Shown here: piece after piece, positions 21,638-32,855 of the stretch
Position numbering within the stretch: the first letter of the stretch is position 1
How the letters are laid out: every line of letters starts with the position of its first letter
Assembly: GCF_001941945.1 (NCBI RefSeq)
Contig: NZ_CP015583.1
Location: forward strand, 2,983,501-3,047,500
From: Roseomonas gilardii
Lineage (GTDB): Bacteria > Pseudomonadota > Alphaproteobacteria > Acetobacterales > Acetobacteraceae
Length of the DNA: 64,000 bases
Direction of reading: 5' to 3'
The notes under the pieces: generated by a model
Databases searched by the model: none
Told to the model about the DNA's origin: nothing
The model's input: only the letters and a program-made list of their open reading frames with translations
Program-made: the position numbers and the translations under genes

Positions 21638-22069
21638 TCAAGCCTGCGGCTGCTCGCCCTCGGCCTCGACGATCTCAGGCTGCTGGCCGCTGTCCAGGCC
21701 CTTGGCCGAGACATCGCGGTCCACCAACTCGATCACCGCCATGTCGGCGGCATCGCCGTAGCGCACGCCGGCCTTCAGCACGCGGCAATAGCCGCCCTGA
21801 CGGGAGGCGTAGCGCTCCGCGATGGTGGTGAACAGCTTGGTCACCACCGCCTCGTCGCGGATCTGGGCCAGCGCCTGACGGCGGGCCGAAAGGTCGCCGC
21901 GCTTGCCGAGCGTGATGATCCGCTCGACATAGGGCCGCAGCTCCTTGGCCTTGGGCAGGGTGGTCGTGATCTGCTCGTGCTTCAGCAGCGAGGTCGCCAT
22001 GTTCCGGAACATGGCGATCCGGTGGGAGGACGTAACATTGAGTTTCCGCCCGGACATCCCGTGACGCAT
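21638..22069 (-). CDS. rplQ: 50S ribosomal protein L17
   Basis: L17 binds 23S rRNA near the peptide exit tunnel. The N-terminus ([18 protein letters not shown]) and the central [20 protein letters not shown] are diagnostic. At 143 aa it has an acidic C-terminal tail ([10 protein letters not shown]) beyond the conserved core, as in other alphaproteobacteria. It is the last ribosomal gene of the alpha operon, 22 bp after rpoA. Confidence 0.97.
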   Translation of the reverse strand: MRHGMSGRKLNVTSSHRIAMFRNMATSLLKHEQITTTLPKAKELRPYVERIITLGKRGDLSARRQALAQIRDEAVVTKLFTTIAERYASRQGGYCRVLKAGVRYGDAADMAVIELVDRDVSAKGLDSGQQPEIVEAEGEQPQA

Positions 22070-22091
22070 TTCAGTCTCCTAGGCCCCGGGT

Positions 22092-23108
22092 TCAGAAGGG
22101 CTCTTCGACCCGGCGAGCCAGGTCCTCGATGTTCTCAGGCGGCCAGCCCGGCACGTTCATCCCGAGGCTGAGACCCATGGAGGCCAGAACCTCCTTGATC
22201 TCGTTCAGGGATTTGCGCCCGAAGTTCGGGGTGCGCAGCATCTCCTGCTCGGACTTCTGCACGAGGTCGCCGATATAGACGATGTTGTCGTTCTTCAGGC
22301 AGTTCGCGCTGCGGACCGACAGCTCCAGCTCATCGACCTTGCGAAGCAGGTTGCGGTTGAAGGGCAGGTCGTCCTGCACCTCCTGCACCTTGGCCTCGCG
22401 CGGCTCGTCGAAGTTGATGAAGAGCTGCAGCTGGTCCTGCAGGATGCGGGCGGCGAGCGCCACCGCGTCATCCGGCGCGACCGTGCCGTCTGTCTCCACC
22501 GTGAGCACGAGCTTGTCGTAATCCGTGCGCTGGCCGACACGGGTCGGCTGCACCTGGAAGGCGACGCGGCGGACGGGCGAGTAGATCGCGTCCACCGGGA
22601 TCACGCCGATCTCCTGGTCCTCGGTCCGGTTCTCGGAGGCGGGGACATAGCCCTTGCCCGTCGAAACGGTGAGTTCCATGGAGAAGCGCGCCCCATCGTC
22701 GAGCGTGCAGATCACCAGCTCCGGGTTGGCGACCTCGATGTCGCCGGTCACCTGGATCTGGCCCGCCGTCACCTCGCCGGGGCCGGTGGCCTCCAGCGTC
22801 AGGCGCTTCGTGCCCTCGGAGGGCATGCGGATGGCCAGCTGCTTGATGTTCAGGATGATGTCGGTGACATCCTCCTGCACACCCTGCAGGCTGCTGAACT
22901 CATGCAGCGCGCCCTCGATCTTCACGGCCGTGACGGCCGCGCCCTGGAGCGAGGACAGCAGAACCCGCCGCAGCGCGTTGCCCAGAGTCTGACCGAAACC
23001 GCGCTCCAGCGGCTCGGCGACCACGGTGGCCACGCGCGCGGGGTCAGCACCCGGATCGACGTCCAGGCGCTCGGGCTTGATCAGGGAACGCCAATTGCGA
23101 TCCAGCAC
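22092..23108 (-). CDS. rpoA: DNA-directed RNA polymerase subunit alpha
   Basis: Alpha subunit (338 aa), whose N-terminal domain dimerises to start core enzyme assembly ([20 protein letters not shown] near 37-56) and whose C-terminal domain contacts UP elements and activators ([15 protein letters not shown], then [14 protein letters not shown]). Both domains are complete. It starts at GTG behind GGAGA. It lies between rpsK and rplQ in the usual alpha operon order. Confidence 0.98.
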   Translation of the reverse strand: MLDRNWRSLIKPERLDVDPGADPARVATVVAEPLERGFGQTLGNALRRVLLSSLQGAAVTAVKIEGALHEFSSLQGVQEDVTDIILNIKQLAIRMPSEGTKRLTLEATGPGEVTAGQIQVTGDIEVANPELVICTLDDGARFSMELTVSTGKGYVPASENRTEDQEIGVIPVDAIYSPVRRVAFQVQPTRVGQRTDYDKLVLTVETDGTVAPDDAVALAARILQDQLQLFINFDEPREAKVQEVQDDLPFNRNLLRKVDELELSVRSANCLKNDNIVYIGDLVQKSEQEMLRTPNFGRKSLNEIKEVLASMGLSLGMNVPGWPPENIEDLARRVEEPF

Positions 23109-23136
23109 TTGGGTATCTCCTGCGACGTTTCCCCGA

Positions 23137-23535
23137 TCAGACGCGACGACGCTTGCGCGGACGGCAACCGTTGTGCGGGATCGGGGTCACGTCCTTGATG
23201 GCGGTGACATAGAAGCCGACGGCCTGGAGGGCACGCAGCGCGCTCTCGCGGCCCGAACCGGGACCGGAGACCATGATCTCCAGCGTCTCCATGCCGTGCT
23301 CGCGGGCCTTGCGGCCGGCATCCTCGGCCGCGACCTGCGCGGCGTACGGGGTGGACTTCCGGCTGCCCTTGAAGCCCTGCGACCCGGAGGACGACCAGGC
23401 GATGGCATTGCCCTGGCTGTCGGTGATCGTCACGATCGTGTTGTTGAAGGTCGCGAGCACATGCGCCACACCCGTGGCGATGTTCTTGCGCTCCTTCTTG
23501 CGGGGGCGGGAGCCCGCCTGCGGCTGACGCGCCAT
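23137..23535 (-). CDS. rpsK: 30S ribosomal protein S11
   Basis: S11 (132 aa) is part of the platform of the small subunit, near the Shine-Dalgarno helix. The conserved [20 protein letters not shown] and the C-terminal [17 protein letters not shown] identify it. It begins one base after the rpsM stop, so translation is coupled. Confidence 0.98.
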   Translation of the reverse strand: MARQPQAGSRPRKKERKNIATGVAHVLATFNNTIVTITDSQGNAIAWSSSGSQGFKGSRKSTPYAAQVAAEDAGRKAREHGMETLEIMVSGPGSGRESALRALQAVGFYVTAIKDVTPIPHNGCRPRKRRRV

Positions 23536-23536
23536 C

Positions 23537-23914
23537 TTACTTCGTCACCTTCTTCTTGCCGGCGATCGCCACGGCCTTGCCCTTGCGGGTGCGGGCGTTG
23601 GTGTGGGTGCGCTGGCCGCGCACCGGCAGGCCACGGCGGTGACGCAGGCCACGGTAGCAGGCCATGTCCATCAGCCGCTTGATGTTCATCGCCACTTCAC
23701 GGCGGAGGTCACCCTCCACGCGATAGTCGCGGTCCAGCATCTCGCGGATCTTCAGGATCTCGTCGTCGGAGAGCTGGTTGACCCGGCGCTCCTCGGGGAT
23801 GCCGAGCTTCTCGCAGATCTCAGCCGCGTTCTTCGGACCGATGCCATAGATGTAGCGCAGAGAAATCTGCACCCGCTTGTTGTCGGGGATGTTCACGCCG
23901 GCGATACGCGCCAC
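23537..23914 (-). CDS. rpsM: 30S ribosomal protein S13
   Basis: S13 (125 aa) sits in the head of the 30S subunit and contacts P-site tRNA and L5. Identified by [18 protein letters not shown] at the N-terminus and [19 protein letters not shown] at the C-terminus. The GTG at 23914 gives the family N-terminus and has GGAG upstream; an open frame continues to 24025 without homology. No rpmJ is present before it, unlike in enteric bacteria. Confidence 0.97.
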   Translation of the reverse strand: MARIAGVNIPDNKRVQISLRYIYGIGPKNAAEICEKLGIPEERRVNQLSDDEILKIREMLDRDYRVEGDLRREVAMNIKRLMDMACYRGLRHRRGLPVRGQRTHTNARTRKGKAVAIAGKKKVTK

Positions 23915-24098
23915 GTTCGCTCTCCTGGAGCAACTGCTCCGATAGGGCCGGCGACGGCGGGCAGCCTGGGCCGGCGAGGTGATCATTGCCCGACTCCGGC
24001 GGCGGAACCGCCGAAGCACCGGCAAATGGCATGGGAAAACGCAGCGGGAGGGAGCCCGCCGCGAGGAAGGGGCGGGATAAACCTCCCCGCCCCTCAGG

Positions 24099-24749
24099 TC
24101 AAGCCCGACTCAACAGGGCTTCCAATTCGCGGGTCACGTCGTCGATATCGGCCATGCCGTCCACCGACTTCAGCTTCCCCTGCGCCTGGTAATAGGGCAG
24201 CAGCGGCTCCGTCTGCAGCCGGTAGGCCTCCAGCCGCGCCGCCACCGTCTCCGCCTTGTCGTCGGCCCGGCGGACGAACTCCGTGCCGCCACAGACGTCG
24301 CAGACCCCGGCCTGGATCGTCGGCTTGAAGGTGTCGTGATAGCCCGTGCCGCAGGCGGCGCAGGTGAATCGGCCAGCGATGCGCTCGACCAGCGCCGCCG
24401 GATCCACCTTCAGCTCGATCACGTGGTCGAGCGCCAAGCCCTTCTCCTTCAGCATCACATCCAGCGCCTCGGCCTGGGGCACGGTGCGCGGGAAGCCGTC
24501 CAGGATGAAGCCCTTGGCGCAGTCCGGCCGGGCAACCCGCAGGGCCAGCATGGCGGTGATGATCGCGTCGGGCACCAGCCCGCCGCTCTCCATGATCGCC
24601 TTGGCCTCGCGCCCGATCTCCGAGCCCGACTTGACCTCGGCCCGGAGCATGTCGCCGGTCGAGATCTGAGCGACCCCGAACTTCTCCTCCAGGCGCTTGG
24701 CCTGGGTTCCCTTTCCGGCCCCGGGAGGCCCCAGCAGGATCAGGTTCAA
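24099..24749 (-). CDS. adk: Adenylate kinase
   Basis: Converts ATP and AMP to two ADP. The P-loop [14 protein letters not shown] is at the N-terminus. The lid domain carries four cysteines (CAACG at about 129 and CDVCGG at about 150), so this is the zinc-type long form (216 aa). It starts at TTG, whose last two bases overlap the secY stop TGA (TTGA), so translation is coupled to secY. The secY-adk order is conserved in the spc operon of many bacteria. Confidence 0.97.
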   Translation of the reverse strand: MNLILLGPPGAGKGTQAKRLEEKFGVAQISTGDMLRAEVKSGSEIGREAKAIMESGGLVPDAIITAMLALRVARPDCAKGFILDGFPRTVPQAEALDVMLKEKGLALDHVIELKVDPAALVERIAGRFTCAACGTGYHDTFKPTIQAGVCDVCGGTEFVRRADDKAETVAARLEAYRLQTEPLLPYYQAQGKLKSVDGMADIDDVTRELEALLSRA

Positions 24750-26152
24750 CGACGTCTCCCAACAGTCGGACGGTTACCGTTCGGCAGGGACCGGCTTCCC
24801 CCCGCCCCCGGCGCCCCCAACCGGGCCTTTCGGATCAGGCCCTGGTACTGGTGCGCGAAGAGATGAGACTGCACCTGGGCCACCGTGTCCATCGTTACGG
24901 ACACGATGATCAGCAGGGAGGTGCCTCCGAAGTAGAAGGGCACGCCGTACTGGCTGATCAGGAATTCCGGGATGAGGCAGACGATGCAGAGATAGATCGC
25001 GCCCACCAGCGTCAGCCGCGTCAGGACCCGGTCGAAATAATCCGCCGTCGCCTGCCCCGGACGGATGCCGGGCACGAAGCCGCCGTTCTTCTTCAGGTTC
25101 TCCGCCGTCTCCTGCGGGTTGAAGACCACCGCGGTGTAGAAGAAGGCGAAGAAGATGATCAGCGCGACGTAGAGAGCCATGTAGAGCGGCTGGCCATGCG
25201 CGAGCCACTGTGCCGCCCGGCTCAGCCAGGTGTCCTCCCCCTGCCCCGCGCCCGCGAAGCCAGCGAAGGTCGCCGGCAACAGCAGCAGCGAGGAGGCGAA
25301 GATCGGCGGGATCACGCCGGCCGTGTTCAGCTTCAGCGGCAGATGGGTCGAGTCGCCCCCGAACATCCGGTTGCCGACCTGCCGCTTGGGGTACTGCACC
25401 GGAATCCGGCGCTGCGCCCGCTCCATGAACACCACGAAGGCGATCACGGCGAGCGCGATCAACAGGAAGAAGATGATGAAGGGCGTGGACAGCGCCCCGG
25501 TCCGGCCCAGTTCCAGAGTCGAGACGAAGGCATGGGGCAGGTTCGCCACGATGCCCGCGAAGATGATCAGGCTGATGCCGTTGCCGATGCCCCGGGCAGT
25601 GATCTGCTCACCCAGCCACATCAGGAACATCGTGCCGCCCACCAGGGTGATCACCGCGGAAAGCCGGAAGAAGGCGCCCCCGGCATAGACCGGCGAGGCC
25701 CCCATGGCGCCCTGCATGCCCTCCAGCCCCACGGCGATGCCATAGGCCTGGAAGACGGCGATCAGCACCGTCAGGTAGCGCGTGTACTGGTTGAGCTTCT
25801 TCCGCCCGCTCTCGCCCTCCTTCTTGAGGGCCTCCCAGGCCGGGATCGCCGCCGTCATCAGCTGCACGATGATGGAGGCGGAAATGTAGGGCATGATGTT
25901 CAGCGCGAAGACCGTCATGCGCCCCAGCGCGCCGCCGGTGAACATGTCGAACATGCCCAGGACGCCGCCGCCATGCTGGCGCAGGATATCCGCCATCACC
26001 GACGCATCCACGCCGGGGACGGGGATATAGGTGCCGAGGCGATAGACGATCAGTGCCCCTAGTGTGAACCAGAGCCGCTTCTTCAGCTCGGTGGCGCGCG
26101 ACAGCACCCCGAGGTTGAGATTGGCCGCGAGCTGCTCGGCGGCGGACGCCAT
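24746..26152 (-). CDS. secY: Preprotein translocase subunit SecY
   Basis: Channel subunit of the Sec translocon (468 aa, about ten transmembrane helices) that moves unfolded proteins across, and inserts proteins into, the inner membrane with SecE and SecG. The plug region ([20 protein letters not shown]), the [12 protein letters not shown] helix and the C-terminal [20 protein letters not shown] identify it. The ATG at 26152 has GGAGGG seven bases upstream. The C-terminus is a Gly/Arg/Pro-rich tail of about 25 residues. It follows rplO in the spc operon. Confidence 0.97.
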   Translation of the reverse strand: MASAAEQLAANLNLGVLSRATELKKRLWFTLGALIVYRLGTYIPVPGVDASVMADILRQHGGGVLGMFDMFTGGALGRMTVFALNIMPYISASIIVQLMTAAIPAWEALKKEGESGRKKLNQYTRYLTVLIAVFQAYGIAVGLEGMQGAMGASPVYAGGAFFRLSAVITLVGGTMFLMWLGEQITARGIGNGISLIIFAGIVANLPHAFVSTLELGRTGALSTPFIIFFLLIALAVIAFVVFMERAQRRIPVQYPKRQVGNRMFGGDSTHLPLKLNTAGVIPPIFASSLLLLPATFAGFAGAGQGEDTWLSRAAQWLAHGQPLYMALYVALIIFFAFFYTAVVFNPQETAENLKKNGGFVPGIRPGQATADYFDRVLTRLTLVGAIYLCIVCLIPEFLISQYGVPFYFGGTSLLIIVSVTMDTVAQVQSHLFAHQYQGLIRKARLGAPGAGGSRSLPNGNRPTVGRRR

Positions 26153-26247
26153 GCGTACCCTCCATACGACTGCGGCGCCCGGGGGAGGTCCCCCGCGCGC
26201 CGCAGCGAAGACATCAGCTGTCAGGTAGCCCCCCAGGGAGGCCGAGA

Positions 26248-26745
26248 TCAAGCGGCCGGAGCTTCTTCCGAAGCCTTCGGCGCCGTGACCGTCACCTTGC
26301 CGCCAGCCGCCTCGACCGCCGCGATCGCGGCCTGCGAGGCACCGGTGACGGTGATGTTCACCGCACGCTTGATCTCACCCTTGGCGAGCAGGCGGACACC
26401 GGCGCGCTTGCCGCTGACCCGCACCACGCCGGCCGCCTTCAGCATCGTCTCGTCCAGCGCCTGGTCGGCCGGCAGGCGGCCTTCCTCGATCGCCTTGTCG
26501 AGCAGGCCGATGTTCAGCGGCGCGTACTCGACGCGGAAGAGGTTCACGAAGCCCCGCTTCGGCAGACGCCGGTAGATCGGGAGCTGGCCGCCCTCGAACC
26601 CGTTCAGCGACACGCCGGTGCGGGCCTTCTGGCCCTTCACACCGCGGCCACCCGTCTTGCCCTTGCCGGAGCCGATGCCGCGGCCGATGCGCTTGAACTT
26701 CGGGCGGGCGCCCTCGTTGTCGCGCAGCTCGTTCAGCTTCACCAT
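26248..26745 (-). CDS. rplO: 50S ribosomal protein L15
   Basis: L15 (165 aa), a late-assembling protein of the large subunit core. The N-terminal [20 protein letters not shown] and Gly/Lys-rich extension [18 protein letters not shown] reach into rRNA; the C-terminal domain is [19 protein letters not shown]. It is followed by a 95-bp gap before secY, the widest in this part of the operon. Confidence 0.97.
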   Translation of the reverse strand: MVKLNELRDNEGARPKFKRIGRGIGSGKGKTGGRGVKGQKARTGVSLNGFEGGQLPIYRRLPKRGFVNLFRVEYAPLNIGLLDKAIEEGRLPADQALDETMLKAAGVVRVSGKRAGVRLLAKGEIKRAVNITVTGASQAAIAAVEAAGGKVTVTAPKASEEAPAA

Positions 26746-26749
26746 GCGA

Positions 26750-26941
26750 TCAGTCCTCCACCTTGATGAGATGGGCGACCTTCCGGATCATGCCGCGCAC
26801 GGAAGGGGTGTCCTCCAGCTCGCGGCTCCGGTGCATCTTGTTCAGCCCGAGCCCGATCAGCGTCTCGCGCTGGCCGGGCTTGCGGCCGATCGGCGACCCG
26901 GTCTGGGTCACCTTCACGGTCTTCTTGGCAGTCTCAGACAC
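26750..26941 (-). CDS. rpmD: 50S ribosomal protein L30
   Basis: Small L30 protein of 63 aa identified by [19 protein letters not shown] and [12 protein letters not shown]. It starts at GTG 26941, inside the end of rpsE (8-bp overlap), which sets the start and couples their translation. Confidence 0.95.
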   Translation of the reverse strand: MSETAKKTVKVTQTGSPIGRKPGQRETLIGLGLNKMHRSRELEDTPSVRGMIRKVAHLIKVED

Positions 26942-27575
26942 CGCCAGCCTCCTGAGCCGCCGGAGCGGCCTCATCCTTGCGCGGGCCGATCAGGTCGGAG
27001 ACCTTCTTGCCGCGCCGCGCCGCCACGGCACGCGGGGAGGTCACCTTCCCCAGCGCCGCGAAGGTCGCCTTGACCATGTTGTGCGGGTTCGTCGTGCCGG
27101 TGCACTTGGCGACCACGTCGCCCATGCCCAGCGTCTCGAACACGGCGCGCATCGGACCGCCGGCGATGATGCCGGTGCCCGCCGGCGCCGCGCGCAGGAT
27201 CACGCGACCTGCGCCGAACTCGCCGATCATGTCGTGATGCAGGGTGCGGCCCTCGCGCATCGGCACGCGGATCATCGTCCGCTTGGCGCGCTCAGTCGCC
27301 TTGCGGATCGCCTCCGGAACCTCGCGCGCCTTGCCGGCGCCCCAGCCCACGCGGCCCTTCTGGTCACCCACCACCACGAGCGCGGCGAAGGAGAAGCGAC
27401 GGCCACCCTTCACCACCTTCGCGACGCGGTTGATGGTCACCAGCTTGTCGCGGAGCTCATCACCCTCGCTGTGGGCCTGCTGCTGATTGCGGTCGTTGTC
27501 GCGACGGCGGCCGCGGCCACGGCGCTCGCCGTCACCACCTTCGCCACCGCCACCGGACCTCGGTGCATATGCCAT
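26934..27575 (-). CDS. rpsE: 30S ribosomal protein S5
   Basis: S5 (213 aa) helps keep decoding accurate at the entrance of the mRNA channel. The core ([20 protein letters not shown], then [19 protein letters not shown]) is complete. The N-terminus has an extra Gly/Arg/Asp-rich segment of about 40 residues before the S5 domain, a known alphaproteobacterial trait. It follows rplR by 14 bp. Confidence 0.97.
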   Translation of the reverse strand: MAYAPRSGGGGEGGDGERRGRGRRRDNDRNQQQAHSEGDELRDKLVTINRVAKVVKGGRRFSFAALVVVGDQKGRVGWGAGKAREVPEAIRKATERAKRTMIRVPMREGRTLHHDMIGEFGAGRVILRAAPAGTGIIAGGPMRAVFETLGMGDVVAKCTGTTNPHNMVKATFAALGKVTSPRAVAARRGKKVSDLIGPRKDEAAPAAQEAGGV

Positions 27576-27589
27576 GCGTCAGACGCTCC

Positions 27590-27943
27590 TCAGAACGACA
27601 GCCCGCCCTCGCGGGCGCCGTCCGCCAGGGCCTTGACCCTGCCATGGTAGAGATAGGGGCCGCGGTCGAAGACCACCGCCGAGACACCGGCCGCGATGGC
27701 GCGCTCGGCCACCAGCTTGCCGATGGCGGTCGCCGCATCGACATCCGCCCCCGTACGGGCGCGCAGGTCCTTCTCGAGCGTCGAGGCGGCCGCCAGGGTG
27801 CGGCCCGCCTTGTCGTCGATCACCTGCGCATAGATGTGCCGGCCGGAGCGGTAGATCGACAGGCGCGGACGCCCACCGGCCTTCTGCCGCAGCTGGAAGC
27901 GGAGCCGGGACCGGCGCCGCGTCTGGAGTGCGAGCTTGCGCAT
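27590..27943 (-). CDS. rplR: 50S ribosomal protein L18
   Basis: L18 (117 aa) binds 5S rRNA. Motifs: [20 protein letters not shown] and the C-terminal [20 protein letters not shown]. The ATG at 27943 overlaps the rplF stop (TGATG); a GTG one codon earlier is possible but less likely. Confidence 0.96.
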   Translation of the reverse strand: MRKLALQTRRRSRLRFQLRQKAGGRPRLSIYRSGRHIYAQVIDDKAGRTLAAASTLEKDLRARTGADVDAATAIGKLVAERAIAAGVSAVVFDRGPYLYHGRVKALADGAREGGLSF

Positions 27944-28479
27944 CACTTCTTCTTACCCTCCTTCCGGAGGATGACCTCGTTGTCGTAGCGGACGCCCTTG
28001 CCCTTGTAGGGCTCGGGACCACGATAGGCGCGGATCTCGGCGGCCACCTGGCCGACCCGCTGCTTGTCCGCACCCTCGACCTTGATCGCCGTGGGGCGCT
28101 CGGTCGTGATCTTGATCCCTTCCGGGATCGCGTAGCGGATCTCGTGGCTGTAGCCGAGGTTCAGCACCAGATCCTTGCCCTGGACCGCCGCACGGTAACC
28201 CGTGCCGGTGATCTCCATGGACTTGGAGAAGCCGGTGGAGACGCCCGTCACCATCCCGTTGATCAGCGAACGCGTGGTGCCCCACAGCGTGCGCGACCGC
28301 CGGTCCTCGCCCTTGGGCGAGACAGTGACGGAACCATCCTCGATCTTCACTTCCACCGCATCCGTGACGACCGGCAGACGCAGCTCGCCGAGCTTGCCCT
28401 TGGCCACCACGACGCCGTCCTGCAGGGCGACGGTGACGCCGCTCGGGACGGTGACGGGATACTTGCCGACGCGTGACAT
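27943..28479 (-). CDS. rplF: 50S ribosomal protein L6
   Basis: L6 (178 aa), two related domains near the sarcin-ricin loop. It begins [17 protein letters not shown] and carries the C-terminal signature [21 protein letters not shown]. The ATG at 28479 gives the family length; an upstream extension to 28545 overlaps rpsH and is rejected. Confidence 0.97.
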   Translation of the reverse strand: MSRVGKYPVTVPSGVTVALQDGVVVAKGKLGELRLPVVTDAVEVKIEDGSVTVSPKGEDRRSRTLWGTTRSLINGMVTGVSTGFSKSMEITGTGYRAAVQGKDLVLNLGYSHEIRYAIPEGIKITTERPTAIKVEGADKQRVGQVAAEIRAYRGPEPYKGKGVRYDNEVILRKEGKKK

Positions 28480-28492
28480 GGGGTCGGCCTCC

Positions 28493-28891
28493 TCAGAACA
28501 CGCGGCAGAGGACTTCGCCGCCAACATTGGCAGCGCGGGCCTCATTGTCGCTCATCACGCCGCGAGGCGTGGACAGGATGGAAACGCCGAAGCCGTTATA
28601 GACCTTCGGCAGCTCCTTGATCTTCGCGTAGACGCGGCGGCCCGGCTTGGACACCCGGTTGATCTCCTTGATCACCGGCTCGCCCTCCGAATACTTCAGC
28701 TCGATGTTGAGGATCTTCACGCCGGGGCGCACGTCCTCGGAGCTGTAGCCACGGATATAGCCTTCGCGCTTCAGGACATCCAGCACGTCGGCGCGCAGGC
28801 GCGACGCGGGAGACACGATGCGGCTCTGCCGCGCGCGCTGACCATTGCGGATGCGGGTGAGCATATCACCCAGCGGATCGGACAGGGACAT
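28493..28891 (-). CDS. rpsH: 30S ribosomal protein S8
   Basis: S8 (132 aa) is a primary 16S rRNA binder and, in E. coli, the translational repressor of the spc operon. N-terminal [16 protein letters not shown] and C-terminal [20 protein letters not shown] identify it. Whether it represses here is not visible. Confidence 0.97.
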   Translation of the reverse strand: MSLSDPLGDMLTRIRNGQRARQSRIVSPASRLRADVLDVLKREGYIRGYSSEDVRPGVKILNIELKYSEGEPVIKEINRVSKPGRRVYAKIKELPKVYNGFGVSILSTPRGVMSDNEARAANVGGEVLCRVF

Positions 28892-28903
28892 CGATCCTCC
28901 GCC

Positions 28904-29209
28904 TTACCAGGAGGCCTTCACGAGCCCGGGAATCTGGCCAACGGAGGCCAGGTCACGGAGCGCGTTACGGCTCAGCTTGAACTTGCGGTAGTTCCCGCGG
29001 GGACGGCCAGTCAGCTCGCAGCGCAGGCGGACGCGCACCTTGGCGCCATTCCGCGGCAGCTGCGCGAGCTTCAGGGTGGCCTCGAAACGCTCCTCGACGG
29101 GCGCCTCGCGGTCCATCACCAGAGCCTTCAACGCCGCACGCTTCTCCGCGTGCAGCGCCGAAAGCTTGGCGCGCCGGTTGTTCTTCTCGACAGCCGAAGT
29201 CTTGGCCAT
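28904..29209 (-). CDS. rpsN: 30S ribosomal protein S14
   Basis: S14 (101 aa), the long form without zinc-binding cysteines. Identified by the C-terminal [20 protein letters not shown]. It lies 79 bp after rplE, a gap with no other feature. Confidence 0.97.
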   Translation of the reverse strand: MAKTSAVEKNNRRAKLSALHAEKRAALKALVMDREAPVEERFEATLKLAQLPRNGAKVRVRLRCELTGRPRGNYRKFKLSRNALRDLASVGQIPGLVKASW

Positions 29210-29288
29210 GCGATCTTATCCTCCAGAACCTGGCCCCACCCGTCCCCCGCCAACCGGGAAGGGAACGGGCCGGGCCGGTTTTCCGAGA

Positions 29289-29852
29289 TTAATTGGCGAA
29301 AGGCAGCTCGAAGGCCTTGAGAAGGGCCTTGGCCTCCTTGTCCGTCTTGGCCGTGGTCACGAACTGGATGTCCATGCCACGCACCGCCTCGACCTTGTCG
29401 TAGGCGATTTCCGGGAAGATGATCTGCTCCTTCAGGCCCATGGCGAAGTTGCCACGGCCGTCGAAGCCACGGTTGCCGGGCAGGCCGCGAAAATCGCGGA
29501 CGCGCGGCAGCGCGATCGTCACCAGACGGTCCAGGAACTCGTACATCCGGGCACGGCGCAGCGTGACCTTGCAGCCGATTGCCTGCCCCTCACGGATCTT
29601 GAAGCCCGCGATCGCCTTCTTGGCACGGGTCTTGACCGGCTTCTGGCCAGCGATGGCCATCAGGTCGGCCACGGCAGCGTCCAGCTTCTTGCTGTCGCCG
29701 GCCGCTTCGCCAACACCCATGTTGATGACGATCTTGGAGAGCTTCGGCATCTCCATGACGTTCTGGTAGGCGAACTGCTCCTGCAGGGCCTTGCGCACCA
29801 CTTCGTTGTAGTGGCGCTGCAGGCGCGGCAGCTCCTTCTGAGTGTCGCTCAT
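29289..29852 (-). CDS. rplE: 50S ribosomal protein L5
   Basis: L5 (187 aa) binds 5S rRNA and contacts P-site tRNA and S13. Motifs: [19 protein letters not shown] near the N-terminus and [19 protein letters not shown]. Its start overlaps the rplX stop by four bases. Confidence 0.97.
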   Translation of the reverse strand: MSDTQKELPRLQRHYNEVVRKALQEQFAYQNVMEMPKLSKIVINMGVGEAAGDSKKLDAAVADLMAIAGQKPVKTRAKKAIAGFKIREGQAIGCKVTLRRARMYEFLDRLVTIALPRVRDFRGLPGNRGFDGRGNFAMGLKEQIIFPEIAYDKVEAVRGMDIQFVTTAKTDKEAKALLKAFELPFAN

Positions 29853-30166
29853 GCGTCGAGCACCTCGCCGGAGGCCTTGGCCACCCGGACCTTCTTGCCG
29901 TCCACGTCCTTGAAGCCGACGCGGGTCGGCTTGTCGGACTTCGGATCGATCAGCGCCAGGTTGGAGAGGTGGATCGTCGCCTCCTTCTCCTGGATGCCAC
30001 CCGGCTGGTTCATGCCCTGCGGCTTGAGGTGCCGCTTGACCATGTTCACGCCCTGGACGATCGCGCGGTTGTCCTCGGGGATCACGCGCAGCACTTCGCC
30101 GCGCTTGCCCTTGTCGGAACCGGTGATCACCTGGACGCGGTCACCCTTGCGGATCTTCGCGGCCAT
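29849..30166 (-). CDS. rplX: 50S ribosomal protein L24
   Basis: L24 (105 aa), an early assembly initiator of the large subunit. The KOW motif [20 protein letters not shown] is at the N-terminus. It overlaps rplN by one base and rplE by four. Confidence 0.97.
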   Translation of the reverse strand: MAAKIRKGDRVQVITGSDKGKRGEVLRVIPEDNRAIVQGVNMVKRHLKPQGMNQPGGIQEKEATIHLSNLALIDPKSDKPTRVGFKDVDGKKVRVAKASGEVLDA

Positions 30167-30534
30167 TACAGCACCTCCGGAGCCAGGGAGATGATCTTCA
30201 TGTACCGGCGGGCGCGCAGCTCGCGCACCACCGGACCGAAGATACGCGTGCCGATCGGCTCGCCCTGCTTGTTGATCAGGACGGCCGCGTTGTTGTCGAA
30301 GCGGATGGCCGAGCCATCGCCACGCCGCACGGGATAGGCCGTGCGGACGATGACGGCGCGATGCACCTCGCCCTTCTTCACCTTGGCACGGGGAATGGCG
30401 TCCTTCACGGACACCACGATGATATCACCGACAGAAGCCGTCTTGCGCTTGGAACCGCCCAGCACCTTGATGCACTGGACCTTCCGCGCGCCGGAGTTGT
30501 CGGCGACGTCGAGGTTGGATTCAACCTGGATCAT
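30166..30534 (-). CDS. rplN: 50S ribosomal protein L14
   Basis: L14 (122 aa) lies at the subunit interface and contacts 16S rRNA. It begins [19 protein letters not shown] and has the conserved [20 protein letters not shown]. It overlaps the rpsQ stop by four bases, so the two are coupled. Confidence 0.98.
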   Translation of the reverse strand: MIQVESNLDVADNSGARKVQCIKVLGGSKRKTASVGDIIVVSVKDAIPRAKVKKGEVHRAVIVRTAYPVRRGDGSAIRFDNNAAVLINKQGEPIGTRIFGPVVRELRARRYMKIISLAPEVL

Positions 30535-30827
30535 GCCGCAGCCGTCTCCGCCGTCGGGGCAGCCTCGAAGCCGGCGGGACGGGCGACGTCCTCACCGTTG
30601 CGCGCGACCACCAGCCAGCTCTTGCGCTTGCTGATGGGGCGGCACTCCTCGATCCGCACGGTATCGCCTTCCTTGCACAGGTTGGCGTCGTCGTGCGCCG
30701 CATAGCGGCCCGAGCGCTTGATGAACTTCTTGTAGAGCGGATGCATGACACGACGTTCGACGAGGACGGTAACCGTCTTATCGCCCTTGTCGCTCACGAC
30801 CCGCCCGGTGAGGACTCGCTTCGGCAT
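30531..30827 (-). CDS. rpsQ: 30S ribosomal protein S17
   Basis: S17, an early 16S rRNA binder. The core ([38 protein letters not shown]) is followed by an Ala/Thr-rich tail of about 15 residues, giving 98 aa instead of about 84. The tail ends at the overlap with rplN. Confidence 0.97.
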   Translation of the reverse strand: MPKRVLTGRVVSDKGDKTVTVLVERRVMHPLYKKFIKRSGRYAAHDDANLCKEGDTVRIEECRPISKRKSWLVVARNGEDVARPAGFEAAPTAETAAA

Positions 30828-30843
30828 CGCCGGGGTCTCCTCG

Positions 30844-31050
30844 TCAGGCCTTCTTGTCCGCCTGGGCCGACTGGCCCAGCACGGTCTTCACGCGGGCGAT
30901 GTCTCGCCGCACCGCGCGAATACGCGAAACCGCCTCCAGTTGTCCAGTGGCACGTTGGAAGCGGAGGTTAAACTGCTCTTTCCGGAGATCGAGCAGCATC
31001 GCCTTCAGCTCGTCCGGGCTCTTCGCCCGGACATCTGCGATCTTGGTCAT
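30844..31050 (-). CDS. rpmC: 50S ribosomal protein L29
   Basis: L29 (68 aa), at the peptide exit tunnel near the binding site for signal recognition particle. Motifs: [20 protein letters not shown] and [13 protein letters not shown]. The ATG at 31050 gives the family start; the open frame upstream overlaps rplP. Confidence 0.96.
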   Translation of the reverse strand: MTKIADVRAKSPDELKAMLLDLRKEQFNLRFQRATGQLEAVSRIRAVRRDIARVKTVLGQSAQADKKA

Positions 31051-31054
31051 GTCT

Positions 31055-31474
31055 TTACGCCTCGGCGCCCAGACGCGCCACGAACTTCGTCTTGATCGGC
31101 AGCTTCGCCGCGCCAAGGGTCAGCGCCTCGCGGGCCGTCTCCTGGCTGACGCCATCGATCTCGAACATGATGCGACCCGGCTTGATGCGGGCCACCCAGT
31201 ACTCGGGCGCGCCCTTGCCGGAGCCCATGCGGACCTCGGCAGGCTTGGTCGAGACCGGAACATCCGGGAAGATCCGGATCCAGACGCGACCCTGGCGCTT
31301 CATGGCGCGGGTAATGGCGCGACGGGCCGCCTCGATCTGGCGGGCCGTCACTCGCTCCGGCTCCAGGGCCTTCAGGCCAAAGCCGCCAAAGGACAGGGTG
31401 AACCCGCCCTTCGCCAGACCATGGATGCGACCCTTATGGGCCTTGCGGAACTTCGTGCGCTTCGGTTGCAGCAT
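31055..31474 (-). CDS. rplP: 50S ribosomal protein L16
   Basis: L16 (139 aa) helps form the A-site tRNA binding region of the large subunit. It begins [19 protein letters not shown], and [20 protein letters not shown] is diagnostic. It starts 13 bp after rpsC. Confidence 0.98.
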   Translation of the reverse strand: MLQPKRTKFRKAHKGRIHGLAKGGFTLSFGGFGLKALEPERVTARQIEAARRAITRAMKRQGRVWIRIFPDVPVSTKPAEVRMGSGKGAPEYWVARIKPGRIMFEIDGVSQETAREALTLGAAKLPIKTKFVARLGAEA

Positions 31475-31487
31475 GATTCATCCCGCC

Positions 31488-32165
31488 TCAGCGCTGAGGC
31501 GCCTGCTCCGCGGCGCGCTTGTCCTGCGCCATCGGATCATGAGCCAGAATTTCACCCTTGAAGATCCAGACCTTGACACCGCAGGTGCCGTAGTTGGTCT
31601 TCGCCGTCGCCGTGCCGAAGTCGATGTCGGCGCGGAGGGTATGCAGGGGCACGCGGCCCTCGCGGTACCATTCCATGCGCGCGATCTCGGCCCCGCCCAG
31701 GCGGCCGCCGCAGTTGATGCGGATGCCGCCGGCACCCAGGCGCATCGCGGACTGCACGGCGCGCTTCATGGCGCGCCGGAAGGCCACGCGGCGCTCCAGC
31801 TGCTGGGCGATGCTTTCGGCGACCAGGGTCGCGTCGATCTCGGGCTTGCGGATCTCCATGATGTTCAGGGAGACCTCGGCCCCAGCGAGCTTCGCCAGGT
31901 CCTTGCGCAGCACCTCGATGTCGGCGCCCTTCTTGCCGATCACCACGCCCGGACGGGCGGCATGGATCGTGACGCGCGGCTTCTTGGCCGGACGCTCGAT
32001 CACGATGCGCGACACGCCGGCGCCCTTCAGGCGCTCCTTCAGCTTCGTGCGAAGCTTCAGGTCATCGTGCAGCATCTTGGAATAGCCCGCATCGGCGTAC
32101 CAGCGGCTGTCCCAGGTGCGGTTGATGCCCAGCCGCAGCCCGATCGGGTTGACTTTGTGACCCAT
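31488..32165 (-). CDS. rpsC: 30S ribosomal protein S3
   Basis: S3 (225 aa), part of the mRNA entry helicase region. It begins [20 protein letters not shown], followed by a KH domain ([20 protein letters not shown]) and a C-terminal domain with [20 protein letters not shown]. The ATG at 32165 is set by the family N-terminus and by the rplV stop one base upstream. Confidence 0.98.
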   Translation of the reverse strand: MGHKVNPIGLRLGINRTWDSRWYADAGYSKMLHDDLKLRTKLKERLKGAGVSRIVIERPAKKPRVTIHAARPGVVIGKKGADIEVLRKDLAKLAGAEVSLNIMEIRKPEIDATLVAESIAQQLERRVAFRRAMKRAVQSAMRLGAGGIRINCGGRLGGAEIARMEWYREGRVPLHTLRADIDFGTATAKTNYGTCGVKVWIFKGEILAHDPMAQDKRAAEQAPQR

Positions 32166-32166
32166 G

Positions 32167-32571
32167 TTACGCGGCCTCCTGCTGCGGCGCGGTATCGGCC
32201 ACCTGCTGCTCCGCCACCACGATGGTGATGTGGCTGAACCACTTCTCGACGCGCGACGACCGGCCACGGCCACGCGCATGGAAGCGCTTCATGACAACAG
32301 CGCGGCCGACCTCGGCGCGGGACACCACCAGACGGTCAACGTCCAGCTGGTGGTTGTTCTCCGCGTTCGCGATCGCGCTCTCCAGCGTCTTCTTGACCGT
32401 GTCGGTGATCCGGAACTTGGAGAAGGTCAGGATCGCCACCGCGTCCTGCGCCTTCTTGCCACGGATCAGGCCGGCGGCCAGATTCAGCTTGCGCGGCGAG
32501 ACCCGGATGTTCCGGGTGGTCGCCATGGCCTCGGTCTCACCGAGGCTCCGCTCATGCTTCGGCTTGCTCAT
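32167..32571 (-). CDS. rplV: 50S ribosomal protein L22
   Basis: L22 lines the peptide exit tunnel; its beta-hairpin tip is a macrolide resistance site. The core [19 protein letters not shown] and [19 protein letters not shown] are present. At 134 aa it has an N-terminal extension of about 15 residues before the usual start; an internal ATG (16th codon) is an alternative. It begins one base after the rpsS stop. Confidence 0.96.
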   Translation of the reverse strand: MSKPKHERSLGETEAMATTRNIRVSPRKLNLAAGLIRGKKAQDAVAILTFSKFRITDTVKKTLESAIANAENNHQLDVDRLVVSRAEVGRAVVMKRFHARGRGRSSRVEKWFSHITIVVAEQQVADTAPQQEAA

Positions 32572-32572
32572 C

Positions 32573-32851
32573 TCAGCCCCGCTTCGCCTTCTTGTCGGCC
32601 GAGTGGCCGGTGAAGGTCCGCGTCGGCGAGAATTCGCCGAACTTGTGGCCGACCATGTTCTCGTTGACCTGCACCGGGATGAACTTCTTCCCGTTGTAGA
32701 CCCCGAAGGTCAGGCCGACGAACTGCGGAAGGATCGTGCTGCGGCGGCTCCAGATCTTGATGATCTCGTTCCGTCCCGACGCACGCGCCGCATCCGCCTT
32801 GTTGAGCAGGTAGCCGTCGACGAACGGCCCCTTCCAAACACTGCGAGCCAT
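32573..32851 (-). CDS. rpsS: 30S ribosomal protein S19
   Basis: S19 (92 aa), in the 30S head with S13. It begins [16 protein letters not shown], and [20 protein letters not shown] and [20 protein letters not shown] complete it. It starts four bases after the rplB stop. Confidence 0.98.
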   Translation of the reverse strand: MARSVWKGPFVDGYLLNKADAARASGRNEIIKIWSRRSTILPQFVGLTFGVYNGKKFIPVQVNENMVGHKFGEFSPTRTFTGHSADKKAKRG

Positions 32852-32855
32852 CTAA